Positions 10,401-26,882 are shown, counted from the stretch's first letter. The stretch is DNA of 64,000 bases from Paraspadella gotoi (GCA_051294375.1 JBJCIZ010000239.1:4196402-4260401); one strand, 5' to 3'. Notes: generated from the sequence alone by a model not told the origin. Program-made: numbers and translations.

Positions 10401-10689
10401 TGCTTTCCAAAAAATAATGCTAAAAACTTTTTCTTTTTCACCTTTTTAAATCTTCCTCCCATCATTCGTAATTGTAGAATAAAATGATTTAAAGTATTTT
10501 ATTTTTTAAAAAATGTGAGCGTTGAATGATAATGAAAGGTTGAAATTGTATGAAGTCTTTGTCTGATGCAAACTTTCGGTCCATACTTTAATTAATAATA
10601 ATGTTATGTTTCGGCTCTAAATGTTTGCCGAGAGAGAGAGAGGAGAGAAAAGGAATAGTTAAAAAGAGATGAAAAGAGGAGGAAAAACA

Positions 10690-10945
10690 GAGAGACAGAG
10701 AGATTTTGTTTATACAATCTATTTTTTCCTTTTCCCTTTTAGCGTCTTCTCTACTTCTCCCCCTTAACATACTCACACCACACAGACACACACAACAAAG
10801 GATTTTTGCGTACTACTACAGCAAAAAGTTTTTTCCCGCCCTTTATTACGATTTTTATGCTTTTTCTCGCCCTGGGGAACTCATAAACGGTCTTAACACG
10901 AAAACGGAGAACGAGAGAGAATATAACAAAACATGACACGGCATT
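10690..10945 (+). repeat. Block D, forward copy (inverted copy at 21550-21810)
   Basis: The reverse complement of 21550-21810 matches across the block, including TACAATCTATTTTTTCC, ACTCACAC with a CACA run, GGAACTCATAAACGGTCTTA and ATGACACGGCATTGACCG. This is the outer edge of the large inverted repeat. Confidence 0.8.
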
Positions 10946-11249
10946 GACCGTTGAGAGGAGAAAGAGAGAGAGAGAGAGAGAGAGACGAAGAGAGAGAGAG
11001 AGAGAGAGAGAGAAGAGGAGAGAGAAAGAAGAGAGAGAATAGAAGGAGATAGAGTGAGAAACGGAAGAGAGAGAGAAAGATATAAAGAGAGAGGGAGGGA
11101 GAGACAGAAAGAGAAATAGAGGGGGGAGAGAGGGAGAGCGAGGATAGAAAGAGAAGGGTAGAGAGAGAGCGGGAGGGAAATATATGGAAGAGAGATGAGG
11201 TGGGACAGAGAGAGAGAGGGAGGGAAGAGAGAGGTTGGCAGAGAGAGAG

Positions 11250-13840
11250 GGGGAGAGAGAGAAGAGAGAGGATGTAGGGAGGAGAGGAAGGGAGAGAGAG
11301 AGAAAGAAAGGTGGGAAAAGAGACAGAGGGGAGAGAGAGAGGGAAGAAGGGAGGGATAGGAAAGTAGGGAAAGTAGCTATACTACTTAGGAGAGAGAGAG
11401 AGAAAAAGAACAGAAAGAGGGGGAAAGGAAAGAGAAAAAGAGAGGGCGAGAAAAGAGAAACGAAAAAAATCGAGAAAGAAAGGATTTAATTTAAAGTTTT
11501 TCAGAACTTTATCGTCAAAAAAAGAATAAAGGAAAAGATCAAGTTTGAGCAAACAATTTTCCGATCAGCTTAAGCAAATTTATAATACCTATTTCTCAGA
11601 ATTAAAAAAATAAAAGTGAAATTTTGACATTGCAAATACAAAATAAGCAGACGCGGCCTAAAATATTAGTAAAAAAAAATAACTGTACATATTATTAATT
11701 CGCTCAATAGGATGGTTTTGAAGATATAATTGCTAAACTTTTGATTGCAAACTTTCACTTCACCCTAATAACTCACTCTTCCCGCCAATCGACACCATTA
11801 CCCTCCGTCAGCCCGCTTCTAGCCACTTATTGAAGCCACTGTCCAATGGCCAATTGGCCATCTCATCTCGCTACCGGCCAGTCGGCCAACAAAGCACTTT
11901 TCAGTCTGTCTCTAGCCACCTTTATTTCATTCCCCTGCTTCTTCTCAAACCGACAACGCCACCTACCAGTCGCCAACTGCCAGATTTGTTCATTAGCTAA
12001 CCTTCCCTTCCTCCGCCACACTCTATTAGCCACTCTGCCACTCTGCCACTAGTCGCCTGCCATCCGCCTGCCCATCGGATTGATTGTTCCGCTTTTAATA
12101 ATGTTGTCCGATATGTAAGTCGAGCATTCCATAAATTTTAAGATAATATAATATAATATAATATAATATAGATATAATAATGTTATCCATATGTAGTCGA
12201 GCATTGCATATTAACTTTCTTAATGAAGCCAGAAGAAGATTTGGATGTATTACGGCCTTCGTCCCTCCGTCGCCTTCTCTTAGTCGTCGTCGGCGTCTTC
12301 GTCGTCGTCGTCATTTCCTTTTGTCGTTGTCGTCGTCTTCTTCTTTTTTCGTCATTCTTTAGTCGTTGTCGTCGTCGTCGTCTAGTCCGATATTTGTTTA
12401 ATTAACTGTTTACGCACATAATATGACATACATGTATAAAATAACAATATTTATGAAAAGAAATACTATAAAATTACGGATTTTTTATGATTTATTTAAA
12501 AAAAATATAAAGTATATTTTTTTAATCTAAACGCTATTTTTTACCGTCAGGGGTTTTAATTTTATTTCTTTTGTTTTTTCTTTTTTTTTTTATGAAATCA
12601 ATAATTTCAAATACTATTTTTATTATTGTTACGCTTCGCGCTCCTCTGTCGAGAGAGAAGAGCAACTGAAGTCAGGGATTCTGACAAAAAGGTCGACCAG
12701 GATTTCTGAAGAAATGAGAGGAGAGAGAAAGGAAAAAAAAATAAGAGAGAGAGGAGAGAAGAGAGAGAGAAGAGAGAGAGAGAGAGATCGAGAGATGAGA
12801 GGAGAGAGAGATAGAGAAAAGAGAACGTGATAGCCGTTGCAGAAAGTTGAGAGTAAAGATCAGTTTAGATCCGGTGATTATTTCTTCATGAATTATTCAT
12901 CCGTAGCTCGTGGCTTAGTCCGTCAAACGTCGTAGTCCGTCAAACGTCGTCGTCGTCAACGTCGTTCGTCTCGTAGTCTCGCTCGTTCAACTGGTCGTCG
13001 TCGTCGTCACAGTCGTCGACGTCATCGTACGGTCGTCGTCAATCGTCGTTCGTGTGTCGTCGTCATCGTCGTCGTCCGTCAACGTCGTCGTCGTCATCGT
13101 CGGGTCGTCCGTTCGTCGTCGGTCGTCAACGTCGTCGTTCGTTCGTCGTCGTCGCTCGTCGTTTTTCGTTATTCAAGAAATTTCACAAGAGCGATATGGC
13201 CTACTGTGCCTTGTCGTTTCTCTCTCTCCTCCTCTCGTCGCTCTCTCGTCTCCCTGCCTCTCTCGCCTCTCGCTCTCTTCTCTCTTTCTCAATTCCCGCC
13301 CCCCATTCTTAACGATTCCGAATCGCGATCGTTAATTGAAAAGAAATCACTGATCGCCCGCGTCACGCTGACGTGATTTCACGCTCGACCACGTGATGGA
13401 ATTGAGTAAGGTCAGGACAGCAAGCCCACGCCTCCGCGATCGACGCTCGGTGTCACGTGATTGCTGCGAAAATATAAAATATAAAACCGAATTGTTATTT
13501 TCCTCCTCTTCGTTGGTAGATATTGCCACAGAATAGACAGCCGGATTGTAAACAACGGATTACAAGTATGTGAGCTGATATGCTTAACAAGAGTCATAAA
13601 GATTTAACCACACATGAAAGCAATAACTAAAATTAACCAGTGTTACACGAAATGAGAAGTCCTTGAACTGCTTCATCATGAACGATATTTGTTTATGGTC
13701 ATGTGACTACAAAAAAATATAAATACATATTTACTTAAATTTTTACTCTCTGCCTAGACACAACTGAAATGAATCAAATTTTCATTAACTCATGATTGTC
13801 ACAAATATGAAACTTATACACAAGGTATAGAGCCACTTCC
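11250..13840 (+). repeat. Duplicated block B, copy 2
   Basis: Second direct copy of 5300-7640, with the same order of landmarks: GA tract, GGCCA cluster at about 11847, TATAATATA at 12142-12180, TCG tracts, GA array at 12720-12800 and the E-box region at 13370-13490. The TCG tract at 12920-13170 is longer than in copy 1. Many single-base indels separate the copies. Short reading frames in it are repeat-derived. Confidence 0.8.
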
Positions 13841-13849
13841 ACTAACAGT

Positions 13850-14159
13850 TACTATCTATAATGACGCTTTATTACCGGAATTTATTCGGCATTTAATTCA
13901 GAAGTATAACAGACGACAAAAAACGCGTTTTAATAATAATTGGCGGCTTTTGTCGTGGTTCTTTATTTATGCAATTGTACATGTGTACGAAGTTTGCAAA
14001 CTAAATTTGAACATTTTTTAAATTTTTTCAAACTAGTATTTATAGAAGTAAAAGTAAAAGTAAAAAGTAGTTAAAATTTAAAAAAAATTGAAATTGTCTG
14101 TATCTTTTCGTCCCTTGCCGACAGGACAAACCATATTGATGAAAAAAAATCGAGGGTTA

Positions 14160-14170
<11 letters not shown>
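13850..14170 (+). repeat. Block E, forward copy
   Basis: AT-rich block whose reverse complement is at 18320-18660. Anchors are ATGACGCTTTATTACCGGAA, AAAACGCGTTTTAATAATAA and AAAAAATCGAGGGTTAG. It is absent from the 7.6-kb copy. Positions 14164-14270 beyond it are a (GA)n array. Confidence 0.75.
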
Positions 14171-14208
<38 letters not shown>

Positions 14209-14216
14209 AAGAGAGA

Positions 14217-14264
<48 letters not shown>

Positions 14265-14619
14265 TGAACGGCAGGGCGCTTTTCAATTTTGATCCTTAGG
14301 GACCCTTGAAAAAATGCGAGTGCAAGTTAGCACTTAAAGATACATTTTTTTATATTCCTCTCTCTCTCTCGTCTCTCTCTCTATCTCTCTCTCGTCTTCC
14401 CTCTCTCTGCTCTCTCTCTCTTCTTTCGTCTGTCATTGCCTTTTCCATGCCGAGCTCGAGGATGGAAATCGTGGGGGGAGAGGAGAGAGAGAGAGGACAG
14501 ATGAGAGAGACTATGACAAGATGGCAGAAATAAAACGAGTGAATTTTTAAGGAAAAACGAGATTAGATATATGTATACTATAGTAATAATATATAGAATT
14601 ATCATATATATATTATAGT

Positions 14620-15800
14620 ATATTCTCAATCCGATTAAAGACGAATTCGCTTGAGCAGGTGCTTAATCTCGACTATAATATTAAACTCAATGCAGTTTAC
14701 CAGAGACAAAAAAGTGTAGTTAGTACAGTATTCAATATCCAGTAGTCATTGAAAAACTACGAGTAGGCATAACCGTGATGCAGCAGCATCTCAACAATAG
14801 AAAAACTGAAAAACATTAATTAAGATATTCAGCTAAATTTCACAAATATCATTTATATTAATATTAATGTGCTTCAGAGGAATCTCCAAAAAATTAATAA
14901 TTTACTCTCCTTTTATATACAAGGACAAAGTTTTATAACTAACCAAGGAGAGGAGAGTTCACATTTTAAGAATAAAAGCAAACCAATCTACTAGTTATTA
15001 TCAACCAATGAGAGACCAGATATACAAACTAAAAAATCCCTTATAAACTCTTTTAGAGCATCTACGTGTCTAATGAATCAAGATTAAACAAAACTATCAA
15101 CAACAGAGACACAAGGTTCTCTAAAAAGTTTGAACCCGAATTTTCGCGGGCTAATTGCTTAGCTTAATGTTCAGTTCAGCCCGACTATAAGAATTAAGGC
15201 CAATTAAGCATGCATACCTTCAGTCGCGACCCGGGACTCATTAAAATAAATCACCATCATTTTCATGACCGATTACGCGGTAGCCGGGATCGATCCGCCA
15301 ATGGGAAGCGTGAGGACGACGCGTAACACCGCCTTGCACTGTGAAAAACCCTCAAGCTGGTTATCCAAGCCCAGGCACTCGTTTATTGCAAGCTGAAGGT
15401 GGGCGCGGAAGCATACGGAGAATAGTTGATCATCCTTATGGCAGTCTCAGGTTCCCATCCGGCTCGTTGGACATAAATATGCTTTCACACAATTTTATAT
15501 TAAAAATTGAGAGGCGTAACATTTTTCGCTGAAACACCCCCCTTTTTGTTTAATCATTACAACTTTACTAAAATATTCAAACTAATCTATAAACCTTTAA
15601 TAACTTACCGTTTTTCTTAGAAATATAACTCCTAACCCTACCCACTTACCCCTAAAATCAATCTCGATTTCCCTCTCTCTAAATCTACCTTATGCTTCTT
15701 ACCTCTAACTCTAGATATCTAACCAAATCCTATCTCAAAACCCAATCTTTATCCTAATCCCGTACTCTAAATCAATAAACTAACTTCATTAACGTACTTA
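14620..15800 (+). repeat. Duplicated block C, copy 2
   Basis: Second copy of 8370-9490, including the SINE-like unit (15195-15540) and the CCTAA-oriented degenerate tract (15545-15800). It differs from copy 1 mainly by single inserted bases scattered throughout. Confidence 0.8.
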
Positions 15801-15804
15801 AAAC

Positions 15805-17484
15805 TTTAATGTTAAGCTGACATGGTGGCAGGGTTTTTTGAAAATGCACCTTGAGGTTAATCGTGTACGACACTTATTAGTATTTATATTGTTCTTCTAA
15901 GGCTGATAATATATTTATTAAAATGCAATAGATGTTGTCGCAGCTAAACTTTATCAAAGCAATAACATTAAAAATCTTTAAATGAAAGATTGGTTAAAGC
16001 TGAGAGAGACCTAAGCGGGTCCTTTTTAGGAACAGAACCGCGCCTCTCTCTGCTTTTCTCTTCTCTCTCTTCTCTCTCTCTCTCTTACTCGTCTCTCTCT
16101 CACTTCTCTCTCTCATTCTCTAATCTCTCTCTCTCTCTCTCTTCACCGTCTTTCCTCCCTTCCCGGCGCTGCCCGATTCTTGGAAAAGAAAAAGAACTAA
16201 CCATAACGAGTAAGTACCTTAGCATATGAATTAAAAACGCGAAGTCTGATTCTCTCTCTCTCTCTCTCTTCCTCTCTCTCTGCTCTCTCTCTTCTCTCTC
16301 TTCTCTCCCCTCCCTCCCCATCTTTTATTCTCGACGTAAAACAAATAAAAGAGATGAAAAAGAAATTAATTCCACCACCATAGAAAAAGCCATAAACACT
16401 ACGAAAGAGGAAGAAATGAAAAGAGAGGGGCCTTATTATCCAGCAAAACTCCCCATTTTCATAATAAATTTAGAATTATGTTTATTTTTTTAGGGTTTAA
16501 GATGGATGTGTAGCGGCATTGGCCTAGAGACTTAAGTAAATGATTAGCGTTAAAAAATTGTGGTTAGGTGTTATTAGGTCACGGGAATTTAAGGTTAGGC
16601 GCTTAGGTTTAAGGTTAGCGGTTAACGATTAAGGATTTAACGTAAAGAATTAAAATTAGCAGATTAAATTAAAATTTTTTTAACAGATTAAGATCAAATA
16701 TTACGCTGGTATTAAAAAAAAGAATGAAATGTTTTGGAAAATAGAGCTTGTAATGGAGTAGCGGATAGAACTTGCTCAGAAGAGAGCCGTCCCTTTTTTT
16801 AGTCTTGCGGGGGGCGGAGATGCTTTGGTGATGATTGTTGAAGAAATGGAGAAGAGGAGAGAGAAAAAAAAGAGAGAGAGAGGAGAGAGAGAAGAGGAGA
16901 AGAGAGAAGAGAGTCTCCAACTCATCTAAGAAATTTGATAGAGTTTGGATTAAGTTTAAGAGACCACAAAGCATAGATGGGAGAGGACAGGAGTAAGATG
17001 CGATGAGAGTAGAGAAAGGAGGAGAGAAGAGAGAGAGCTAGAAGATGAGAGAGAGAGACGAGAGGGAGAGATGACAGAGATGAGAGAGAGAGAGTGCGCG
17101 AGGCGGAGACAGAAATTGTTAGGAAAGAAGACTAAATGTTGTTGAGCTTGATGACTTTTTACGTCACATTATTTACAATTTGCTCGCCTGGAAAGTTACG
17201 ACACAATTTAATCATTTTAATTCAACATCGCGTACAGACCAATGTGTAGGAACGCCCTGGCCCCTGATCCTTGGAAAGATTAAATCTAGTTATTTGAATT
17301 AAACGTAAGAACGATTTGTTACCAAGATAGTGTTTAGTCAATAACAAATTGCGCGAGCATACTGTCTACTGTTGTTACTCTCTACGGGTCAGTTAAAAGA
17401 CATTCACAATTTTGAGCATATACATAATCAACTCAGAAATCCAAAGATCTCTATCTCTCTCTGCTATCGTCTCTCTCTTTCTCT

Positions 17485-17532
<48 letters not shown>

Positions 17533-17948
17533 GTCTCTCCTCTCTCGTCTCTCCTCTCTCCGTCGTCTCTCGTCTCCTCTCTTAGCCCTTGAAAGGCAAA
17601 ACTTTCTGCGGCTCAGATTTGTTTTACTTGTGGTGGATAGTTTTTGATTTTTTTTTATCGTCGTCCCATTTTTTACTCGCTTATTCTCTTTGACCTAAGT
17701 GGATGCTGGAGGAAGAGGGAGGGAGAGAGATAAGGTTTAGGGAGGATGGGAGAGAGAGGAAGGAAGAGAGAGAGAGAGAAGGGGATGGGAAAAGGGGGAG
17801 GAGGGTGAGATAGCGCGAAGAGAGGAAAGGGAGGAGAAGAGAGGGAGGGAAGAGGAAGAGGAAGGAGAGGGAGGGAAGGACGCAAGAGAGAAAGAAAGAA
17901 GAAAGGGGAGAGGGCCGGCGAAGAGAAGGAGAAAAGGGAGGGAAGAGT
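15805..17948 (+). repeat. Duplicated block F, copy 1
   Basis: Aligns with 26640-28560. Anchors include AAGCTGACATG, GAGGTTAATCGTGTA, AAGGCTGATAATATATTTAT, a CT array, CTCGACGTAAAACAAATAAA, a TTAGG-like tract (16490-16690), TGGATTAAGTTTAAGAGAC, and TCTGCGGCTCAGA near 17605. It ends in a purine tract at a 25-N gap. No gene is recognised; the short frames are CT/GA repeat. Confidence 0.8.
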
Positions 17949-17973
17949 NNNNNNNNNNNNNNNNNNNNNNNNN
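17949..17973. other. Assembly gap of exactly 25 N
   Basis: Separates the end of block F copy 1 from a second start of block F (17974-18230). The fixed size suggests a placeholder and not a measured gap. Confidence 0.99.
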
Positions 17974-21810
<3,837 letters not shown>

Positions 21811-21849
21811 GTTTTTTTCGGAAGAGGAAGAGGAAGAGAGAAAGAAAGA

Positions 21850-22474
21850 GGAAGAGGAAAAGAGAGAGGAAGAGGAGGAGAGAGAGGAAGAGGAAGGGAG
21901 AGAGGAAGAGGAATAGAAGGGAGGCGACAGGGAGCTCGTGTTTTTGCCAAAATCCGTGTTTAGATTTGGAGCTGATTTCCGTCGGACACGAGAAACACGA
22001 AACGCGGAAAGAAAAAAACAAAAAAAAAACAACGAAATCAAGGGCGATAAAGAAAAAGAGGCTAAGGAAGCTTTGTTTTGTGTGTGTCTTTTTTGGGGGG
22101 GCTTTTTCTGACAATCTTTTCTAAAAATATGAACATTGAACAATGTTTACTTATGATTAAATATTGCTGAAAAATTATTAGTAAGGTTACTCGGCGGAAG
22201 GAGTGATTTTATGGTTTTTTAAAATAATAATAATGAAAAAAAAATAATAATAAATATAATATTAATAAAAATAATACTAATAATATTAAAAATGAGTTTT
22301 AAAAAAGAATAAACTTATTAAAAATTAGAAAAATATAACCATAATATTAATAAAAACATTTGAATAGATTTTTAGTTTCAAGAGAAGCACAGGACTAAAA
22401 AAATGAAAAAGATACAAATTGAAAAAAAGAGGAAAGATCAAAAGTAGAGTGAGAGAGATGAGAGAGAGGAGAGA

Positions 22475-22509
<35 letters not shown>

Positions 22510-23530
22510 CGGAGAAGAAAGAGAGAGAGAGCGGGCGCGTGAAGTCACACTCAAAACAAACACTCCATTTCTAGAGATGGAGCCGAAAAAAGAGAGGGAA
22601 AGGAGAGGCGGGAGAGAGGATGGAGAGAGAGAGGAGAGGGAGAGAGCGAGAGAGAGAGAGAGAGATGAGGAGAGAAAGAGAGAGAGAGAGAGAGAAACAG
22701 AGAGAGTGACATGCAAAAAAAAACCAGAGCCGAGAGAAAAAGTGAGAAACAAAAACGCGTTGAGTAAAAAATAAGAAAAAAAAAAATTGTTTTCTTATTT
22801 TTCTCCAGTTTTTTCTTCTGTCAATTTTTCGACACTGTTTTCCACAAGCGCCCATTTATGTTTCTTAATCCTTGAATCTTAAACCCAAATAATTACTAAG
22901 CTAAATCTTTTACAATATGCTTAACTCAATTCCGACCCTAACCCTTAGCCAAATCTATTAACTTAAAAACTCACTTAAATCTGAATAAAGACTGGAATGG
23001 GAGGCTTTTGAAAGATGTGTGTTTTGGGGTTTTCTCTTTTTTATTCTGTCGATTTTCTTTCGGGTTTAAAAACCAAAAAAAAATTCAAGAGAAGAGAAGA
23101 GAAAAAAAATATTGTGGAAAAATTTGTGAAGAAGAGATTTTAAGAGTCACTTTTCAGATCCAAATGACACGAGAAGAGTTAAAAGCCCGGTTCACGGAGA
23201 GAGTTCACAATTCACAGATGTAGACTTGTAACTTTATAGTCACATCTAACTGTAAAAAAATATAATCGAACCATAAATCAATCGATCAATCAATCAATAA
23301 ATACAATCAATCAAATCATATAAGACGAATGTATAAAGGGTCATAGTTTTTCATCTAATATTATTGGAAAAACGGATTTAGTTTTATGGGTTTAGAGTGA
23401 TCGAGTTAGGTTAGAGGATATGGCGGATTAAGGTGGTTAGGTGCAGATGACTATTAAGGTTAGATTAGGGGTTGGTAGATGGAAGGTAGATTAATGTAGG
23501 GATAATGAACTATTGGAATTAAAATTAAGT
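21850..23530 (+). repeat. Duplicated block G, copy 1 (uninterrupted)
   Basis: Matches 28550-29754 and then resumes at 36098-36640. Anchors are GGGAGGCGACAGGGAGCTC, TTAGATTTGGAGCTGATTTC, TAAATATTGCTGAAAAATT, TTACTCGGCGGAAGGAGTGA and ACTAAGCTAAATCTTTTACA. This copy contains the site where the retrotransposon sits in copy 2, but without the element. Confidence 0.85.
22831..23025. mobile_element. MITE-like element, copy in block G (retrotransposon empty site)
   Basis: Left end GACACTGTTTTCCACAAGCG then CCCATTT. The reverse complement of the right end reads CACATCTTTCAAAAGCCTCC then CATT. Between them is a decayed CCTAA-type tract. The sequence ACTGGAATGGGAGGC near 22991 is the unoccupied equivalent of the retrotransposon junctions at 29754 and 36098. 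Confidence 0.5.
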
Positions 23531-23545
23531 TTTAAAACCGCCCAA
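23380..23545. repeat. Degenerate TTAGG-like tract
   Basis: Contains GAGTTAGGTTAGAGG, AAGGTTAGATTAGGGG and similar units, and is matched by 36478-36640 in the second block G copy. An (AATC)n stretch lies just before it at 23275-23315. Confidence 0.5.
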
Positions 23546-23891
23546 AAGAGGTTAGGTGTTATAAGTTTCGCTGTTTTAACGTGACAATCGAAAATGAGAT
23601 CAGAATTGTTAGCGATGATTTATTCCGAGGAATTTTAATTATTGATTTAAGATAATTCTCAAAAGTATGTTCATCCTTTCAGAATGTCTTCCCCGCTACT
23701 CGATCTGGGAGGCGGTGCTAGAAGAGGAGGAGCTGAGAGGCCGGGAGCACGGATGAGGGAGCAGTGATCAAAATGCCATGAACCGAGACGAGAGGAGAGA
23801 GAGGACAGAGAGAGTGAGAAAGAGTGTCCGCCATAAAGGGGCTGAGCGCCGACCCAAACTGTACAGCCTCAAAGTTGCTAAGAGAGAGAAA

Positions 23892-23949
23892 TATATAAGT
23901 AATATAGCGGAGAGACGCCCCGAGCCGCGGCTCGACACAACTCTCCAAG
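23892..23949 (+). promoter_or_regulatory. Candidate TATA box and short first exon
   Basis: TATATAAG at 23892-23899 is followed about 25 bases later by a GC-rich segment with the perfect 14-bp palindrome CGAGCCGCGGCTCG (23921-23934). A good splice-donor sequence, CCAAG|GTGAGG, has its exon end at 23949. TATA, GC-rich leader and donor at these spacings resemble a promoter plus short first exon. No downstream exon could be linked, so this is a suggestion only. Confidence 0.25.
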
Positions 23950-24319
23950 GTGAGGAAAACGTTTTGACGACAAAAACAAAGAAAGGGGGAAAAATCGAAA
24001 GGGAAAAGTTGAACCAAAAACCCTTGGCACGATATGCGGAGAATAACACTGTCCGCGTGCCTCTACCAACTCCCTCTCTCTCTCGTCTCAATCTCTCTCA
24101 TCTCGTCAATTCTCTCTACTCGTCTCCTCCAGGGGGAGTTCCGGGATTTCTTCCTCCTTGCCTCTCTCCCATTGAACTCCTCACAACGTCCGTCCTCTCT
24201 CTCTCACTGCTATTCCGTGTCCTCTTTCCCTCTACCCTACTCCTCTTTCCTCTCTCCCGTGCTCGCCTCCCCTCTCTGCTCTCTTTTTCTCTATCTATTT
24301 TCACTTCCTTTCATTGAAA

Positions 24320-24590
24320 ACAAAAATAAAAAATATAATATAAAATAAAAATTAAATGATATGGTTTTCCACTTCAAAACTTTATCAAGTCAATGAACAA
24401 GTAAGCTTGCGAAATCTCCAATACCCAAAACAGTAATTGTTTCATAATTTGCGTCATCAGCTCGCATAAATCTTGGTCACCTTGCACAAATAATTGATGG
24501 TCAATTGAATAGATGCCAATTTTGGAAGATCCACACTGACGGCATAAAAGTTGGTCTAAGGCCTGAAAATAATTAATCAACTTCATTAAA
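24320..24590 (-). CDS. Possible terminal exon, unrecognised
   Basis: On the minus strand an acceptor-like ATTATTTTCAG near 24560 is followed by about 60 open codons ending in a stop at about 24374. The peptide begins ALDQLLCRQCGSSKIG and contains DLCELMTQIMKQLLFW. The composition is protein-like, but the DNA shares motifs (GGTCAACTTGCATAAAT-like) with the degenerate minisatellite beginning next to it, which could explain the open frame. No family is recognised. Confidence 0.2.
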
Positions 24591-24599
24591 TTGTGGACC

Positions 24600-25060
24600 T
24601 AAACTTAACTTTAAAATTGGAAATATGGAAAACTGAATTACATAATTTGAATGGTTTTTTTTAATTAGTTAGCTTTGCTTAATTTGGTTAACCTCGTGCA
24701 CACTCGAGAGTACGAACTATTCACTTACGGTATGTAGATAGGAGCTTTATAATTTGGTAAACTTTCATATTTGGTAGATATTTATAATTTTAATGCGAGA
24801 GAGATAGTTACAATCAACTCGCATAATTTGGTCAACTTGCATAAATTTGTTCAATTTTCATAGATTGTCAATTGGCATAAATTGGTCAACCTGGTATAAA
24901 TTGGTTAATTTCTTAATTTAGTCACGTCAACATTTTGTCAACTTGCCATAATTTGGTTCAACCTTAGATAATTGAGACAACTTGGATAATTGGTCACATT
25001 AATTAATTTGGTCAACAATCACTTTAAACAATGAGCCACTTATAATTTTGTCGATATGAA
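24600..25060. repeat. Degenerate minisatellite, about 22-26 bp unit
   Basis: Imperfect units of the form CATAATTTGGTCAACTTG recur about 12 times with irregular spacing. Highly AT-rich. Related words begin as early as 24440. Confidence 0.55.
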
Positions 25061-25069
25061 AATTGTAAC

Positions 25070-26230
25070 CGCCGAAAAAAAATGAGAGAGAGGAGAAGAG
25101 TACGAAATGTGCAAAAAATTTTTTTTTATATAATTGTTCAAAGTAAGTACTTTTGTTTTTTTCCATTAAAACCCCTTTTCATTTTTTCTACCCACACACA
25201 AAAATTTTATCTTAATAATTTTTATAGAATTAAGAGTAGAGCTGGTTTATTTTTTAATTTCCACTTATAAAAAATAATTAATTAAAAAAATTTAATCTGA
25301 TTAATTAATTAAATATCAGTCTTAAGTCCCATCCCATATTAGCATTAAAAACTCCAATTATTCGTGATAAATAGATGGATTGGAATAAAATTTTGTGTGT
25401 GGGTAGAAAAGTATGTGATTGAGCTAGATATAAAGTTTTGCTCACTCCTCTCTCAAATCGTCAGCTCTACTTAACAACGTGGTTCATCTTAAGCAATCTA
25501 CAAAATGAGAATTATTAATCTACAAATCTTAAAATAAAATTTATTTTACGATGTAGAACTCGTTAAATGTTGATTGAATAGTTTTTATTGTTTTTTTAGG
25601 GGGCTCCATAATTTCACTAAGTAGGTCTGTCAGTCCTGCCCATATTTGTTTGGTGATTATTTAATTTCCTTTTTTAAATATCAATTATGAATATTTTTGT
25701 TAAAAAAATTATGTCTCTCTATCAGTCTAATCAGTATGTCCATTCAACAAAAAAAAAGGAAAAAAATTTTTAAAAAAAAAGAAATAAAATAAAAGAAAAA
25801 AAAGAAAGACAATGACTGATTAGCTTTTTACCAGCACAAATTTGTTGTGGTCGACTTACATTGTTTGCTAAAACTTGTTTTCTATAATCTTTTAACTGAA
25901 ATAAAATAATTGGGTTAAAAAAATACAAATATTATAATTTTTAGATAAAATATGAAATAAAATGAGTAACAAATAATTTGAAAAAATATGTATATTTAAT
26001 TCAGTTAAAATAAACAAGTTTTGAAAGAGAGGAGAGAGGACCACACGCCTGATGCTATAAAACAGAGAGAGAGGAAAAAAGAAAGAGTGAATGAGAAAGA
26101 GAGAAGAACCCCACACGACGCCAGAAAAAGGGAGAGAGAAAGAGAGAGATAACAGAACAGGGAGAAATATTCTCAGATATAATACACATAGTCCAGGAAG
26201 TATATTTTCTCATCTAAACTTTTTGCCTCT
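25070..26230. other. AT-rich stretch, nothing recognised
   Basis: Homopolymer-rich AT DNA with no supported coding frame, RNA gene or long repeat. A GA-rich patch occupies 26027-26165. Confidence 0.6.
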
Positions 26231-26234
26231 CTTT

Positions 26235-26456
26235 ACATCACCCAGGGGAGGCAGTTTTTTGCTTCCCCAAGGGGTTACCCTCCAAGGGCAGACTTTTCTT
26301 TGGCCCCCGCAGGGGGCTAAGCTAGGGGCGCCCTAATAAGACCCAAAAATGTTGCCCAGGGTGGACCCCCTGGGGCGGCCCTGAGGCAATCCAGAGGGGC
26401 GCCCCTGCAATGACCATTTTGTCTGCTCCCCCTGGAATAAGTCTGCCCCTGGGGCC
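26235..26456. repeat. Array of GC-rich short palindromes
   Basis: A run of mini-palindromes including CCCCAAGGGG, GCCCCCGCAGGGGGC, CCCCCTGGGG, GGGGCGCCCC and GGCCCC/GGGGCC words, spaced roughly 20-40 bases apart. It is embedded in AT-rich DNA and ends at a 25-N gap. Related shorter stretch at 2675-2870. Confidence 0.65.
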
Positions 26457-26481
26457 NNNNNNNNNNNNNNNNNNNNNNNNN
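26457..26481. other. Assembly gap of exactly 25 N
   Basis: Lies between the GC-rich palindrome array and the tail of a block C copy (26482-26640). Confidence 0.99.
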
Positions 26482-26882
26482 CCTTACCGCTAAATCTAAT
26501 CTCCGGGATTCCCTCTCTCTAATCCCTAACCTTAACTTCCTTAAACCCTCAAAACCTAATATCAACCAAATCCTATCTCAAACCCCAAATCTTTATCCTA
26601 TCGTAACTCTAATCAATAAACTAACTTATTAACGTACTTTAAACTTTAATGTAGGCTGACATGTGGAGGTTTTTTGAAAATGCTCTTGAGGTTAATCGTG
26701 TACCATATTAGTATATTGGTTTCTTCTAACTGGATAATAATATTTATTAAATGCAAGAATGGTCCGCAGCTAACTTTATCAAAGAATAACAATTAAAAAT
26801 CTTTAAGATGAAAATTGGTTAAAGTGAGAGAGACCAAGGTCCTTTAGGAAAGACGCGCTGCTCTCTCTCTCTCTTTCTCTTC

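Noticed and set aside
23778-24317. 179-codon plus-strand frame
   Set aside because: The first half is Arg/Glu-rich from GA-rich DNA and the second half Ser/Leu-rich from CT-rich DNA. No domain is recognisable, and a strong splice donor sits inside it.
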